NCBI GenBank assembly: GCA_046349855.1
Contig: JAXMBM010000009.1
Location: 87,130-151,129 of the forward strand
Source: CAIXSC01 sp046349855
GTDB taxonomy: Bacteria > Planctomycetota > Planctomycetia > Pirellulales > Pirellulaceae
Direction of reading: 5' to 3'
Length of the DNA stretch: 64,000 bases
Numbering within the stretch: position 1 is the stretch's first letter; every line of letters starts with the position of its first letter. The translations under genes and the position numbers were made by a program. Shown one piece after another: positions 16,610 through 26,248 of the stretch. The notes beneath the pieces were generated by a model that saw only the letters and a program-made list of their open reading frames with translations, made no database searches and was not told the origin of the DNA.

Positions 16610-19600
16610 ATGGTGCAGAAGACCCCGGAAAAACCGGGGGGGGTTCATGCGTGGTACTCGCCCGTTGCGACTCGCTGCCACTCGTCGCGTGCACCTGCTG
16701 CTTTGCCTTTTGCGCTACTTTCTCGGTCCTTCTGGGTCCGGCTGGTCGCCCGGATTGCCGGCGCCTTCCTCGTGACGGCTCTGACTTGCCTGGGCAGCGC
16801 AGCCGAGGACGTCGACTTTCTGAAGGATGTGCGGCCCATCCTGGCCACCCGCTGTGCCAAATGCCATAGCGCCAGTTTCAAGCAGGAAGGCGGCCTGCGC
16901 CTCGATTCGCCCGACGGACTCGCCCAGGGCGGTGAGAGCGGGCCGTTGTTCGTGGCGGGTAAGAGCGGCGACAGCCGGCTGCTGCAGCGCGTGACCGACA
17001 AGGGCGATCAGCGGATGCCGCCCGAGGGCGAGCCGTTGACGGAACGGCAAATCGACACGCTGCGGCGCTGGATTGACCAGGGAGCCTCCCTCCCCTCCGC
17101 CCAGGCCCGCCTCCGACACTGGGCACTCGAACCGCCTCAACCCCCGCCACTCCCTTCCCTCCCTCACCCCGAGCGGGCTCGCGGACCGGTCGACGTGTGG
17201 CTGGAGCAAGCGCGGGAAGCGGGCGGAGTGGCGCTGGTCGAGACGGCTCCACGGCACCTGCTGGTCCGCCGCCTCTGCCTCGACCTCATCGGCCTGCCGC
17301 CCAGCGAAGAACAGCGGGCTGACTTTCTGGCCGACGACGGTCCCGACGCCGTCGAACGTCTGGTCGACCGACTGCTGGCTTCGCCCGCGCACGGTGAACG
17401 CTGGGGGCGCCATTGGATGGACGTCTGGCGTTACAGCGACTGGGATGGTTACGGCGCCGAGATTCGCGAGAGCCAGCCGCACATCTGGCGGTGGCGCGAC
17501 TGGATCATCGAATCGCTCAACGCCGATCGCGGCTACGACCGCATGATCGTCGAGATGCTGGCTGGCGACGAGATCGCTCCGGACGATCCAGCCACGCTGC
17601 GCGCCACCGGTTTTCTGGCGCGACAGTGGTTCAAGTTCAATCGCAATGTCTGGCTGGATAACGCGGTCGAACACACGGGCAAGGCCTTCCTCGGTTTGAC
17701 GCTCAACTGCGCCCGCTGCCACGACCACATGTACGACGCCATTCGCCAAACCGAGTATTACGGGTTGCGGGCGATCTTCGAACCGTACGATGTGCGAATC
17801 GATCGCCTGCCGGGACAACCCGACACGGCTCAGGACGGACTGGTGCGGGCTTTCGATGCCAAGCTCGATACCCCAACCTACGTCTTCACTCGCGGAGACG
17901 AAAAACAGCCGGTCAAGGACCAGACGATTCCGCCGGCTCTCCCCGCGTGGCTCAGCGGCGATCAGCCCTTGGCTGTCCAGCCAAAGGCCCTTGGTCCCTC
18001 CGCTTACTATCCGAACTCCCGCGCGTTTGTGCACGAGGAGACGCTGGCCGCGGCCCGCACGGAGATTGAGCGGACCGCGTCGGCAGTGGCGGCGGCCCGC
18101 GAGGCGCTGACCGCGGAGCAGCGCCGGTTGCGCGACGAACTGGCCGCCAAGGGCCCGAGCCAGCCCGCCCCGACGCCCCCCACTCCCTCCGCGCCGGCCA
18201 CTGCCGCGACTCCGGCACCGCCAGCCGCCGAAGAAGCGCGCGTCCTGTGGAGCGACTCGTTCCAGGCAGCGCGGGCCGATCACTGGAAGATCGGCGCCGG
18301 CCAGTTCGAGTACGCCGACGGTCGACTGTTCCAGCGCCAAGCCCTCAACGCGTTCTGCAGCCTGACGTCCGAGCCGGTCCATCCGCGGGACTTTCAGGTG
18401 CGGTTCCGCTTCAAGATCACCGGCGGTATGACGTACCGCTCGATCGGTCTCAGTTTTGATTCGGTGGGAGACCAGGACGCCCAGTTTGTCTATCTGTCCG
18501 CCCACGCCCCCGGGCCCAAGCTGCAGTTGGGCCGGCGGCGAGCGGGTCGCGACGAGTATCCTCCCGAGGCGCTCAAGGCGCTGCCGATCGAAGTGGGGCG
18601 CGAGTACGAGCTGCAGGTGGCGGTCCGCGACCAGTTGATGAACGTCTCGGTCGACGGCCAGTTTCAGCTGGCGTTCCGCCTGGATGCTCGGCCCGCCGGA
18701 GGGCGGATCGCGCTGTGGTGTTACGACGCCACGGGTGAGTTTCTGCGGGCGGAAGCGACGACGCTGCCGCAACAGGTCAAGCTGATCGATCCGGCCGGCG
18801 AGGCTCCCCCCGCCACCACGCCAGCCACGCGCGTCGAACAACTCGAATTGGCGCTGGCCGCGGCCGAGAAGCAGGCCGCCGCCGCTCAGGCGTCCCTGGT
18901 TGCCGTGACGGCCCGCGTGTCGGCCGATCAGGCAACGTATTCGACACCGCCGGCAGCCGATGCCGATGCTCGTGCTCGCGCGGCGGTGCAGGCCGAACGG
19001 GAACACGCCGTGCTCGCGGCGGAATCTCGCTGGTTGGAAGCGCGTCACAAGCTGCTTGCCGCTCAAGCCGCGCTGCGCCCTGGCGACGCCAAACTGCAGA
19101 AGGCGGTCACCGATGCGGAGAAGCTGGTCGCCGACCAGCAGAAGGCCGTCGACACGGCACGTGCTGCCAAAGGTCAGGAGTCAAATCAGTACACGCGGTT
19201 TGGTGCGGTGTTTCCCGCAAGCAGTTCCGGGCGGCGTCTGGCCCTGGCGCAGTGGATCGCGTCGCCGGCAAACCCGCTCACTCCGCGCGTCGCCATCAAT
19301 CATGTGTGGCTGCGTCATTTCGGCGCGCCGCTGGTCGCCACGGTGTTCGAGTTCGGTGCCAACGGTCAGCCGCCCACGCATCCGGCACTGCTCGACTGGC
19401 TGGCACGAGAACTGGTGGCGACGGATTGGAGCCTGAAGGCGTTGCATCGCCAGCTGGTGACCAGCGAAACGTATCGCCTGTCGTCGGCGCCGCGTACCGG
19501 GGCCGCTCCGCAGCGCGAACGTGATCCGGAGAATCGGCTGTACTGGCGGATGAATGCCCGACGCATGGAAGCGGAAGTGGTGCGCGACTCGACGCTGGCC

Positions 19601-20116
19601 GTCGCCGGTCATCTGCAGCGGCAGTTCTCCGGTCCCGACCTGGACCCCAACCTGGGACTCACCGTGGGCCGACGAAGCGTCTACTTCCGCACTTCCAAGG
19701 AAAAGAAGATGACGTTCCTGTCGCTGTTCGACAGCGCGAACGTCAGCGACTGTTATCGCCGCAGCGAGAGCATCGCACCGCAACAGGCGCTGGCCATGGT
19801 CAACAGCTCGCTGACGTTGGCTCAATCGCGTCTGCTGGCGGCGGAGCTCACGCGGGAAGCGGGCTCGGCCGACGCGACGTTCGTCGACACGGCCTTCGTC
19901 CGCGTGCTGGGACGGCAGCCGACCGCGGCCGAACAGCAGGAGTGTGCGAGCTTCCTGGCGGCTCAGGCGGCGCGGTTCCGCCAGGGGACAGCCCTGTCGA
20001 CGTTCACGGGGACCGGCGAAGCGGCGGTCAAGCCGGCCGCCGACCCCGGGCAGCGGGCGCGCGAGAACCTGGTCCACGTGCTGTTCAACCACAACGACTT
20101 CCTGACGATTCGCTGA
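16610..20116 (+). CDS. Planctomycete cytochrome/DUF1549/DUF1553 protein with an inserted LamG-like domain
   Basis: A 1168-residue exported protein. Domains in order: signal segment (about residues 44-64, ending LGSA); planctomycete-type cytochrome C with C82-x-x-C85-H86 (ATRCAKCHSASFKQEGGLRL); DUF1549 at about 190-420 (CLDLIGLPPSEEQRADFLAD) including a second CxxCH at C367/C370/H371; a beta-sandwich LamG/concanavalin-like insert at about 544-720 (WKIGAGQFEYADGRLFQRQA); an Ala/Glu-rich coiled coil at about 740-860; and DUF1553 from about 862 (INHVWLRHFGAPLVATVFEF). The start is uncertain: the ATG at 16610 gives a long 43-residue lead before the signal core, and a TTG about 93 bases later would give a more normal one. 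It forms an operon with two DUF1501 genes. The family is thought to act in redox-linked breakdown of complex sugars, but its activity is not established. Confidence 0.9.
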   Translation: MVQKTPEKPGGVHAWYSPVATRCHSSRAPAALPFALLSRSFWVRLVARIAGAFLVTALTCLGSAAEDVDFLKDVRPILATRCAKCHSASFKQEGGLRLDSPDGLAQGGESGPLFVAGKSGDSRLLQRVTDKGDQRMPPEGEPLTERQIDTLRRWIDQGASLPSAQARLRHWALEPPQPPPLPSLPHPERARGPVDVWLEQAREAGGVALVETAPRHLLVRRLCLDLIGLPPSEEQRADFLADDGPDAVERLVDRLLASPAHGERWGRHWMDVWRYSDWDGYGAEIRESQPHIWRWRDWIIESLNADRGYDRMIVEMLAGDEIAPDDPATLRATGFLARQWFKFNRNVWLDNAVEHTGKAFLGLTLNCARCHDHMYDAIRQTEYYGLRAIFEPYDVRIDRLPGQPDTAQDGLVRAFDAKLDTPTYVFTRGDEKQPVKDQTIPPALPAWLSGDQPLAVQPKALGPSAYYPNSRAFVHEETLAAARTEIERTASAVAAAREALTAEQRRLRDELAAKGPSQPAPTPPTPSAPATAATPAPPAAEEARVLWSDSFQAARADHWKIGAGQFEYADGRLFQRQALNAFCSLTSEPVHPRDFQVRFRFKITGGMTYRSIGLSFDSVGDQDAQFVYLSAHAPGPKLQLGRRRAGRDEYPPEALKALPIEVGREYELQVAVRDQLMNVSVDGQFQLAFRLDARPAGGRIALWCYDATGEFLRAEATTLPQQVKLIDPAGEAPPATTPATRVEQLELALAAAEKQAAAAQASLVAVTARVSADQATYSTPPAADADARARAAVQAEREHAVLAAESRWLEARHKLLAAQAALRPGDAKLQKAVTDAEKLVADQQKAVDTARAAKGQESNQYTRFGAVFPASSSGRRLALAQWIASPANPLTPRVAINHVWLRHFGAPLVATVFEFGANGQPPTHPALLDWLARELVATDWSLKALHRQLVTSETYRLSSAPRTGAAPQRERDPENRLYWRMNARRMEAEVVRDSTLAVAGHLQRQFSGPDLDPNLGLTVGRRSVYFRTSKEKKMTFLSLFDSANVSDCYRRSESIAPQQALAMVNSSLTLAQSRLLAAELTREAGSADATFVDTAFVRVLGRQPTAAEQQECASFLAAQAARFRQGTALSTFTGTGEAAVKPAADPGQRARENLVHVLFNHNDFLTIR

Positions 20117-20130
20117 CCGGAGACCTGACC

Positions 20131-21663
20131 ATGCGTCCCGCTCTGTTCCGTGCAGGCACCGGCGTTCCCACCGACGGCGAACCAACGGCCCCGCGCCCTG
20201 GCGTACCCGCACTCGGTCGCCGAGCTTTTCTGTCCGACGTCGGCATGGGCCTCACCGGGCTGGTGCTCGGCTCGCTGCTCCAGCGCGACGGCGTGGTGCG
20301 GGCGGCGGGGAGTGGTGCTCCGTCCGTCGTTGGCGAACCGCATTTCCGCCCGCGGGCCAAGAGCGTGATCTGGATCTTTCTGGTGGGCGGGATGAGCCAG
20401 ATGGAGAGTTTCGATCCGAAGCCCGCGCTCCAGCAGTATGCCGGCAAGACGATCAACGAGACACCCTACAAGGACGTGCTGCAGTCCCCCTACATCAAGA
20501 AGAACCTCCGCGAGGTGATCGAGGGGCTCCATCAGGTGCATCCCACGATCTATCCGATGCAGATCGGCTTCCAGAAATATGGCCAGAGCGGGCAGGACTT
20601 TTCCGATTGGTGGAAGACGACCGGCCAGTGGTGTGCCGACGATGTGGCGCTGGTCCGCAGCATGTGGACGACCGACAACAACCATGGCGCTCAGCTGCAG
20701 TTCCACACCGGGCGCCATTCGCTCGAAGGTCCCTTCCCCACGATCGGCTCCTGGGTCCACTGGGGACTGGGCGCGTTGAATGAGAATCTGCCTCAGTTCG
20801 TGGTGCTCGGCACGCCCATTGCCGACTGCTGCGGGGGAGCAGGTGCTCACGGAGCCAACTATCTCGGTCCCGCTCACAACGGCATTCAGCTCGCCATCGA
20901 CCCGCGCAGCCCGCTCCCGTTCAACACACCGGGGAGCGACGTGTATCGCGAGGAGCAGGCCGAAGAATTCGCACTGCTCGGCCGGCTCCACGGGCTCGCG
21001 TCGGTCGATTATCCGGACGACCCGCAACTGGCGGCGCGGATCAAGTCGTACGAACTGGCCTACCGCATGCAGACCGCCGTCCCCAGCCTGGTGAACTTCT
21101 CCGAGGAAACCGCCGCCACCCAGCAGCTCTACGGGCTCGACAACAGCACCACGCAGGCCTTCGGGCAACAGTGTCTCGCCGCTCGCCGGATGGTCGAACA
21201 GGGCGTGCGGTTCGTGCAGCTGTTTCATGGCAGCAATGGCGGAGCCGGCGCCTGGGACGCGCACAGCAACCTGAAGAACGGGCACTCGTCGCTGTGCGCC
21301 CAGATCGATCGCCCCATCGCGGCGCTGATCCGTGACCTCAAGCAACGCGGTCTGCTGGACGAAACGCTGGTGGTGGTGGGGACCGAGTTTGGTCGCACCC
21401 CCGGCGCGCAGAACAGCGACGGGCGCGATCATCATCCGTACGGTTTCTCGATCCTGCTGGCAGGTGGCGGCATCCGCGGAGGCGTAACGCACGGTGCCAC
21501 CGACGAGTTGGGATTCCACGCCGTGGAGAACCGGCACTACGTAACCGACCTGCACGCCACCGTGCTCCACCAACTGGGACTGGACGCCCACCGCATGCAG
21601 ATCCCGGGTCGGCCGCGGCTGGACATTGACTTTGGCAAGCCCATCCGCGAGATCCTGGCATGA
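20131..21663 (+). CDS. DUF1501 protein, first of a pair
   Basis: A 510-residue exported protein starting at the ATG at 20131, 14 bp after the cytochrome gene. A Tat-like signal, GRRAFLSDVGMGLTGLVLGS, is at about residues 29-48. The DUF1501 body shows the family pattern: IFLVGGMSQMESFDPKPALQ, a long middle section, then VVGTEFGRTPGAQNSDGRDH and ILLAGGGIRGGVTHGATDEL. DUF1501 belongs to the alkaline phosphatase/sulfatase-like superfamily, but its substrate is unknown. It is nearly always paired with DUF1549/DUF1553 cytochrome proteins, as here. The stop overlaps the next start (ATGA), so translation of the two DUF1501 genes is probably coupled. Confidence 0.92.
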   Translation: MRPALFRAGTGVPTDGEPTAPRPGVPALGRRAFLSDVGMGLTGLVLGSLLQRDGVVRAAGSGAPSVVGEPHFRPRAKSVIWIFLVGGMSQMESFDPKPALQQYAGKTINETPYKDVLQSPYIKKNLREVIEGLHQVHPTIYPMQIGFQKYGQSGQDFSDWWKTTGQWCADDVALVRSMWTTDNNHGAQLQFHTGRHSLEGPFPTIGSWVHWGLGALNENLPQFVVLGTPIADCCGGAGAHGANYLGPAHNGIQLAIDPRSPLPFNTPGSDVYREEQAEEFALLGRLHGLASVDYPDDPQLAARIKSYELAYRMQTAVPSLVNFSEETAATQQLYGLDNSTTQAFGQQCLAARRMVEQGVRFVQLFHGSNGGAGAWDAHSNLKNGHSSLCAQIDRPIAALIRDLKQRGLLDETLVVVGTEFGRTPGAQNSDGRDHHPYGFSILLAGGGIRGGVTHGATDELGFHAVENRHYVTDLHATVLHQLGLDAHRMQIPGRPRLDIDFGKPIREILA

Positions 21664-23186
21664 TCCGTCTCCTTGGTTCCGCCAAACGGCTGTGCGACGG
21701 TTTCACGCGGCGCGACTTGCTGCACGTCGGTACGGCCAGCTGCCTCGGCCTGGGACTCGCCGACTGGGAACGGCGTTCGGCCCACGGTGCCGAGTCACCG
21801 GCGGGAGTCGCACCGGCCGCGGCGGACCCCACCGCACTCCCCGGTTTCGGCCGCGCCAAGGCGTGCATCCTGCTGTTTCTGTTCGGCTCGCCGCCGCAGC
21901 ACGAGACCTTTGATCCCAAGCCGGCGGCACCGGCCGAGATTCAGGGGGAACTCAAGGCCATCTCGACCAGCGTGCCGGGAGTCGCGATCGGCGAAGGACT
22001 GCCGCAAACAGCCCGCCTCGTCGATCGACTGACCGTGGTCCGTTCGATGACGCACCCCTATCCGCTGCACGGCGTGGCGTACGCCCTGACAGGGATGATG
22101 ACCTACACGCCCGAGATCGAGGCGCGGCCGCGCGATCCGCAACACCGCCCCTTTCTCGGTTCGATCGTCGATTACCTCAGCCGACAGGGTGGAGCGGCCG
22201 GGGACATGCCGCGGAATATGGGCTTGCCCTGGCAATTCGGCTCCAAGTCGACTCTCCCCACACTGGCCGGACCTTACGCTTCCTTCCTGGGCGCCGACTA
22301 TGACCCGGTCTGGACCGACTTCACCGGCAGTGGCACCCGTGTCGTTCCGCGTCTGACCGATGGTCAGACCGAGGAAGTACGCGATCCGTTCGGTGGTTCC
22401 ACCGACGGCACCTTCCGCCTCTCGTCCCACTGCCAGCTGCCCGCCGACATTTCTCCCCACCGCCTCGACACCCGCCGCCTCCTCCTGGAACAATTCAACC
22501 GCTCCCGCGAACTCGTCGACTCGGCCCTCGCGGTCCGCGTCATGGACCGGCAACAGCAGCGCGCCTGGTCGCTGCTGACGTCGCAGCGCGTGCGGGAGGC
22601 GATCGACATCCAGCGCGAGACGCCGGCCGTGCGGGCCTCCTACGGACCCACGCTGTTCGGCCAGTCCTGCCTGGCTGCTCGCCGGCTGGTCGAAGCCGGC
22701 TGCCGCTTCGTTTCCGTGTTCTGGGATCCGTTCGGTCCATTCGGTGGCAGTGTCTGGGACACCCACGCGAATCACTTTCCGCGGCTGAAGGAATACCTGC
22801 TGCCGGTGTTCGACCAGAGTTTTACCGCCCTGATCCTCGATCTCGAACAGCGCGGCTTGCTCGACGAAACCCTGGTCCTCTGCACCAGCGAACACGGCCG
22901 CACACCTCAGATCGACTCGAAGCCGCGCGGCGCTGCACGGCACCACTGGTCCCGCGCCTACTCGTCGGTGTTTGCCGGCGGCGGTATGGCACGTGGTCGA
23001 GTCGTGGGACGAACCGATGCGATCGGCGGCGATGTGGCCGACGTGCCGATCTCGCCCAAGGACATGCAGGCGACCGCCTACCACCTGCTGGGCTTCGATC
23101 CGCACACCATCATCCGCGATGCGCTCGGTCGCCCCCATCCGATCGCCGGCGACGGACAGGTGCGCCGCGAACTGCTGGACGGGTGA
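21660..23186 (+). CDS. DUF1501 protein, second of a pair
   Basis: A 508-residue paralogue of the preceding gene, overlapping it by 4 bp (ATGA). The N-terminus has a Tat-like region (FTRRDLLHVGTASCLGLGLA). Family motifs are recognisable (ACILLFLFGSPPQHETFDPK; LCTSEHGRTPQID; SVFAGGGMARGRVVGRTDAI), and the conserved Gly-Arg-Thr-Pro is retained. It differs enough from its neighbour to be an old duplication rather than a recent one. It ends 125 bp before the convergent RibBA gene. Together with the cytochrome gene it makes a three-gene operon. Inferred role: partner of the cytochrome/DUF1553 protein in extracytoplasmic carbohydrate metabolism. Confidence 0.92.
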   Translation: MIRLLGSAKRLCDGFTRRDLLHVGTASCLGLGLADWERRSAHGAESPAGVAPAAADPTALPGFGRAKACILLFLFGSPPQHETFDPKPAAPAEIQGELKAISTSVPGVAIGEGLPQTARLVDRLTVVRSMTHPYPLHGVAYALTGMMTYTPEIEARPRDPQHRPFLGSIVDYLSRQGGAAGDMPRNMGLPWQFGSKSTLPTLAGPYASFLGADYDPVWTDFTGSGTRVVPRLTDGQTEEVRDPFGGSTDGTFRLSSHCQLPADISPHRLDTRRLLLEQFNRSRELVDSALAVRVMDRQQQRAWSLLTSQRVREAIDIQRETPAVRASYGPTLFGQSCLAARRLVEAGCRFVSVFWDPFGPFGGSVWDTHANHFPRLKEYLLPVFDQSFTALILDLEQRGLLDETLVLCTSEHGRTPQIDSKPRGAARHHWSRAYSSVFAGGGMARGRVVGRTDAIGGDVADVPISPKDMQATAYHLLGFDPHTIIRDALGRPHPIAGDGQVRRELLDG

Positions 23187-23311
23187 CGCGCCAGCTCGCT
23201 GCACTCAGCGTCGAGCACCATCCCGTCGCGGGAAGTGGTCGGTGGGAACCGTCTGCTTTCCCACCAGCGACAGCTGGCAACACCGGCGGCAGCGCCGACA
23301 ACCGTGCGAGC

Positions 23312-24526
23312 TCAGCGCATCTCGTCGGGGAGGCGGTGGCCCAGCTTATCGCGTTTCGTTTCGAGATAGTGCAGGTTGTGTTCGTTCACCGGGGGAGTGA
23401 TCGGGACCTGGGCGACGACCGACAGGTTGAAACCGCCGTAGATGAAGGCGTCGGTCTTCTTGGGATTGTTGGTCAGCAGGCGGACTCGGTTGAGTCCCAG
23501 GTCTTTGAGGATCTGGATACCGATGCCGTAGTCACGCATGTCGGCTTTATGTCCCAGCGCCAGGTTGGCCTCGACGGTGTCGAGTCCACGGTCCTGCAGA
23601 GCATAGGCCTTGATCTTTTCCACCAGCCCGATGCCGCGTCCTTCCTGTGGGAGATAGACCAGGACACCGCACCCTTCCTGGCTGATCATCTGCAGGGCCA
23701 GTTGGAACTGATCACCGCAGTCGCAGCGCAGCGAGGCCACCAGGTCGCCAGTGAAGCAGCTGGAATGCAGCCGCACCAGGGGCGCGGGGCGGGAGGTGAT
23801 ATCCCCCAGCACCAGAGCCATGGGTTGCTGCTCCTCGTACCGCACGTCGTACACGATGATGTGGAACTCGCCGTACTTGGTGGGAAGGCGAGCCTGGGCG
23901 GCGCGCGACACCAGTTTTTCACTGACGCGGCGGTGGGCGATCAGCTGTTCGATCGAAATGATCTTCAGCTGATGCTGGTCGGCCAGGTCGAGCAGCTGTT
24001 CGGGAGTGGCGCGGTCGCCGTTGGCGTTGAGGATTTCGCAGATCACGCCGGCCGGAAAGAGGCCGGCCATGCGGGCCAGATCGACCGCCGCTTCGGTGTG
24101 ACCGGCGCGGCGCAGCACGCCTCCTTCCTTCGCCAGCAGCGGGTGGACATGCCCGGGGCGGGTAAAGTCGCGCGGCCCCGACTGCGGGTCGATGACCGAG
24201 CGCACGGTCAGCGCCCGCTCTTCGGCCGTGATGCCCGTTTTGACGAGCCGGTGATCGATGGGGGTCATGAAGCCGGTGCCGAGCGGTGTGGTGTTGGTGT
24301 CGACGATGGGAGAGAGTTCGAGTCGTTCGCAGACGTCGGGGAGCACCGGCATGCAGAATTCGCCGCGCCCGTTAAGAATGAAGTTGACATTGGCCGCCGT
24401 GGCTTTTTCCGCCGCGCAGATGTAGTCCCCTTCGTTCTCCCGATCGGCCGCATCGACCACGATCACCACTTCCCCGCGCCCGATCGCGTCGACCGCTTCG
24501 GGGACCGTCGAATACTCTCGTGTCAC
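23312..24526 (-). CDS. ribBA: Bifunctional RibBA: DHBP synthase / GTP cyclohydrolase II
   Basis: A 404-residue enzyme of riboflavin synthesis. The N-terminal half makes 3,4-dihydroxy-2-butanone 4-phosphate from ribulose 5-phosphate, and the C-terminal half opens GTP. The start chosen is the GTG at 24526, with AGAGGAG about 8 bases before it. A longer frame would run into the upstream aldehyde dehydrogenase gene. DHBP synthase motifs: DRENEGD at 28-34 (acidic metal-binding residues) and FTRPGHVHPLLAKEGGVLRR. GTP cyclohydrolase motifs: RLHSSCFTGDLVASLRCDCG with the three zinc cysteines, and LPQEGRGIGL. The usual DGxMAR stretch of DHBP synthases is replaced here by ANGDRATPEQ. It lies 14 bp downstream of the aldehyde dehydrogenase gene, so the two are probably co-transcribed. 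Confidence 0.95.
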   Translation of the reverse strand: MTREYSTVPEAVDAIGRGEVVIVVDAADRENEGDYICAAEKATAANVNFILNGRGEFCMPVLPDVCERLELSPIVDTNTTPLGTGFMTPIDHRLVKTGITAEERALTVRSVIDPQSGPRDFTRPGHVHPLLAKEGGVLRRAGHTEAAVDLARMAGLFPAGVICEILNANGDRATPEQLLDLADQHQLKIISIEQLIAHRRVSEKLVSRAAQARLPTKYGEFHIIVYDVRYEEQQPMALVLGDITSRPAPLVRLHSSCFTGDLVASLRCDCGDQFQLALQMISQEGCGVLVYLPQEGRGIGLVEKIKAYALQDRGLDTVEANLALGHKADMRDYGIGIQILKDLGLNRVRLLTNNPKKTDAFIYGGFNLSVVAQVPITPPVNEHNLHYLETKRDKLGHRLPDEMR

Positions 24527-24540
24527 CGTCCAGCACTCCT

Positions 24541-25959
24541 CTACACTCCGTGGATCACCACGGTCTTGACTTCGGTCATTTCGGCCACCGCGTAGTGTGG
24601 CCCTTCCTTGCCAATCCCACTGTCCTTGAGTCCGCCGTACGGCATCAGATCGGCGCGCCACGCGGGCCCCCAATTGATGTGCAGGTTGCCGCTGTCGACT
24701 TCCTGTGCGAACCGCAGCGCGGCCTGCAGGTCGCGCGTGAACAAACCCGCACTCAACCCATACCGCGAATCGTTGGCCAGCGTGAACGCTTCGTCGAGCG
24801 AACTTGCACGCGTCACGCCGACCGCCGGTCCAAACAGTTCCTCACAACTCAACTTCATCTGCCGCCCGACGTCGGCCACCAGCGTCGGCGCGAACAGGGT
24901 CCCCGTCCGCGTGCCACCCGCCAGCACCCGTGCTCCGCTCGCCACCGCCTCGGCAACCCACCGTTCGACCCGCGCCGCATCCTGCTCGCGAATCATCGGC
25001 CCCATCTGCGTGCCGGCCGCCAACGGATCACCGGCCCGAATCGCCGACACGCGCGGCGCGAGCCGTTCCAGCAGCGCTTCGTAGATCGGTTCCAACGCGA
25101 TGACGCGTTGAGTGGAAATGCAGACCTGCCCGGCATTCCCGTATCCCGTGGCAACCACCGCCGTCGCCACCAGTTCCAGATCGGCGTCCGCCGCCACGAT
25201 GAGCGGACTGTTGGAACCCAGTTCGAGCGTGACTCGTTTGAGGCCCGCGACGGCGCACAGATGCCGTCCCACCTCGGCGCTCCCGGTAAAACTGATCTTG
25301 CGCACCCGCGGATCGGCGCAGAGCACGTCGCCGACCTCGCTCCCCCGCCCCACGAGGCAGGCGATGCCCAGGGGCGGCAGGCCGGCGTCGAGCAGGATTT
25401 CCACCAGCCGCAAGGCCGACAACGGCGTGTCGCTCGCCGGCTTCAGAATCACCGTATTGCCGGCCGCCAGCGCCGGACCCACCTTGTGACAAACCAGGTT
25501 GAGCGGAAAGTTGAACGGAGTGACGGCCAGCACCACGCCGCAGGGGACGCGCAGCGTCAGCCCCAGCCGGCCGGCGCCGCCGGGGGCGGCGTCGAGCGGC
25601 AGGACTTCGCCGGTCAGTCGCCGCGCCTCCTCGGCCGAGAGCGCCAGGGTCTCCGCCGCCCGCGTGACCTCAAAGATCCCCTCCGCCAGCGTCTTCCCCT
25701 CTTCCCGGCTGATCAGCCGCCCCAGTTCCTCCTGCCGAGCGAGCAACGTCTCGCTGGCCTTCCGCAGCACTCGCGACCGGTCGTACGCCGGCCAGCGACG
25801 CATGATGCCAGCCCCGGTCACGGCCGCCGCCAGCGCCCGCTCCACCTCCGCCGCACCCGCCAGTGCCACTTCGTCCACCAGCGAGGCGTCGTAGGGATTG
25901 AGGACCGGCAGCGAGCGATCCGTGGTGATCCATTCGCCGGCGAGGAATAGCGGTTGCAT
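24541..25959 (-). CDS. NAD(P)-dependent aldehyde dehydrogenase
   Basis: A 472-residue cytoplasmic enzyme. The ATG at 25959 follows GGGAGA and gives the normal family length; the upstream in-frame region is a tandem repeat and is unlikely to be coding. Catalytic residues are visible: nucleophile C280 (GNAGQVCISTQRV), general base E246 (TLELGSNSPLIV), N150 (VTPFNFPLNL) and K173 in ILKPAS. The cofactor loop FTGSAEVG is at 224-231. The pattern is closest to lactaldehyde dehydrogenase or the non-phosphorylating glyceraldehyde-3-phosphate dehydrogenase branch (ALDH11-like), without certainty. It forms an operon with RibBA 14 bp downstream, a pairing with no obvious metabolic logic. It diverges from the UvrA gene. 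Confidence 0.93.
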   Translation of the reverse strand: MQPLFLAGEWITTDRSLPVLNPYDASLVDEVALAGAAEVERALAAAVTGAGIMRRWPAYDRSRVLRKASETLLARQEELGRLISREEGKTLAEGIFEVTRAAETLALSAEEARRLTGEVLPLDAAPGGAGRLGLTLRVPCGVVLAVTPFNFPLNLVCHKVGPALAAGNTVILKPASDTPLSALRLVEILLDAGLPPLGIACLVGRGSEVGDVLCADPRVRKISFTGSAEVGRHLCAVAGLKRVTLELGSNSPLIVAADADLELVATAVVATGYGNAGQVCISTQRVIALEPIYEALLERLAPRVSAIRAGDPLAAGTQMGPMIREQDAARVERWVAEAVASGARVLAGGTRTGTLFAPTLVADVGRQMKLSCEELFGPAVGVTRASSLDEAFTLANDSRYGLSAGLFTRDLQAALRFAQEVDSGNLHINWGPAWRADLMPYGGLKDSGIGKEGPHYAVAEMTEVKTVVIHGV

Positions 25960-26007
25960 GGCAGGAACATCTCCCGGCGCCGTGGTGACCTCGGCCGGCG
26001 CATTGAG

Positions 26008-26077
26008 GCTGGCGCACTCAGGTAGTCGCACCCGGGTTGCCGCACCCGGGTAGCCCCACCCAGGTAGCCGCACCGTG
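26008..26077 (+). repeat. 14-bp tandem repeat between divergent genes
   Basis: Five imperfect 14-bp units lie end to end: GCTGGCGCACTCAG, GTAGTCGCACCCGG, GTTGCCGCACCCGG, GTAGCCCCACCCAG and GTAGCCGCACCGTG. They sit between the start codons of aldehyde dehydrogenase and UvrA. The unit is not a multiple of three, so the block is probably not coding. Confidence 0.7.
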
Positions 26078-26248
26078 GCGACTCGGCGCCGCGTTTCATT
26101 CTAGTGCACCGTCAACGCGAAGTGTTTGGGGATTCCCTCACCCGACCGCTGGCGCGAGGCGGCGACGGTCCTGAATTTCGCCGGTTCCGGCCGGTCGGTG
26201 CGGCCTCCCACTCGCCGATCGCTGCCGGCGCCGCTACGATGCGTCGTC

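Noticed and set aside
16623..16639. CCCCGG-AAAAA-CCGGGG hairpin as a transcription terminator for the HEAT-repeat gene
   Set aside because: It has no T run after it, is nearly 190 bp beyond the stop codon and lies inside the possible start of the next gene. In GC-rich DNA such stems are common.
24527..24673. Upstream TTG start for RibBA
   Set aside because: It would overlap the aldehyde dehydrogenase coding region by more than 130 bp and add residues unlike any RibBA. The GTG at 24526 has a good ribosome site.
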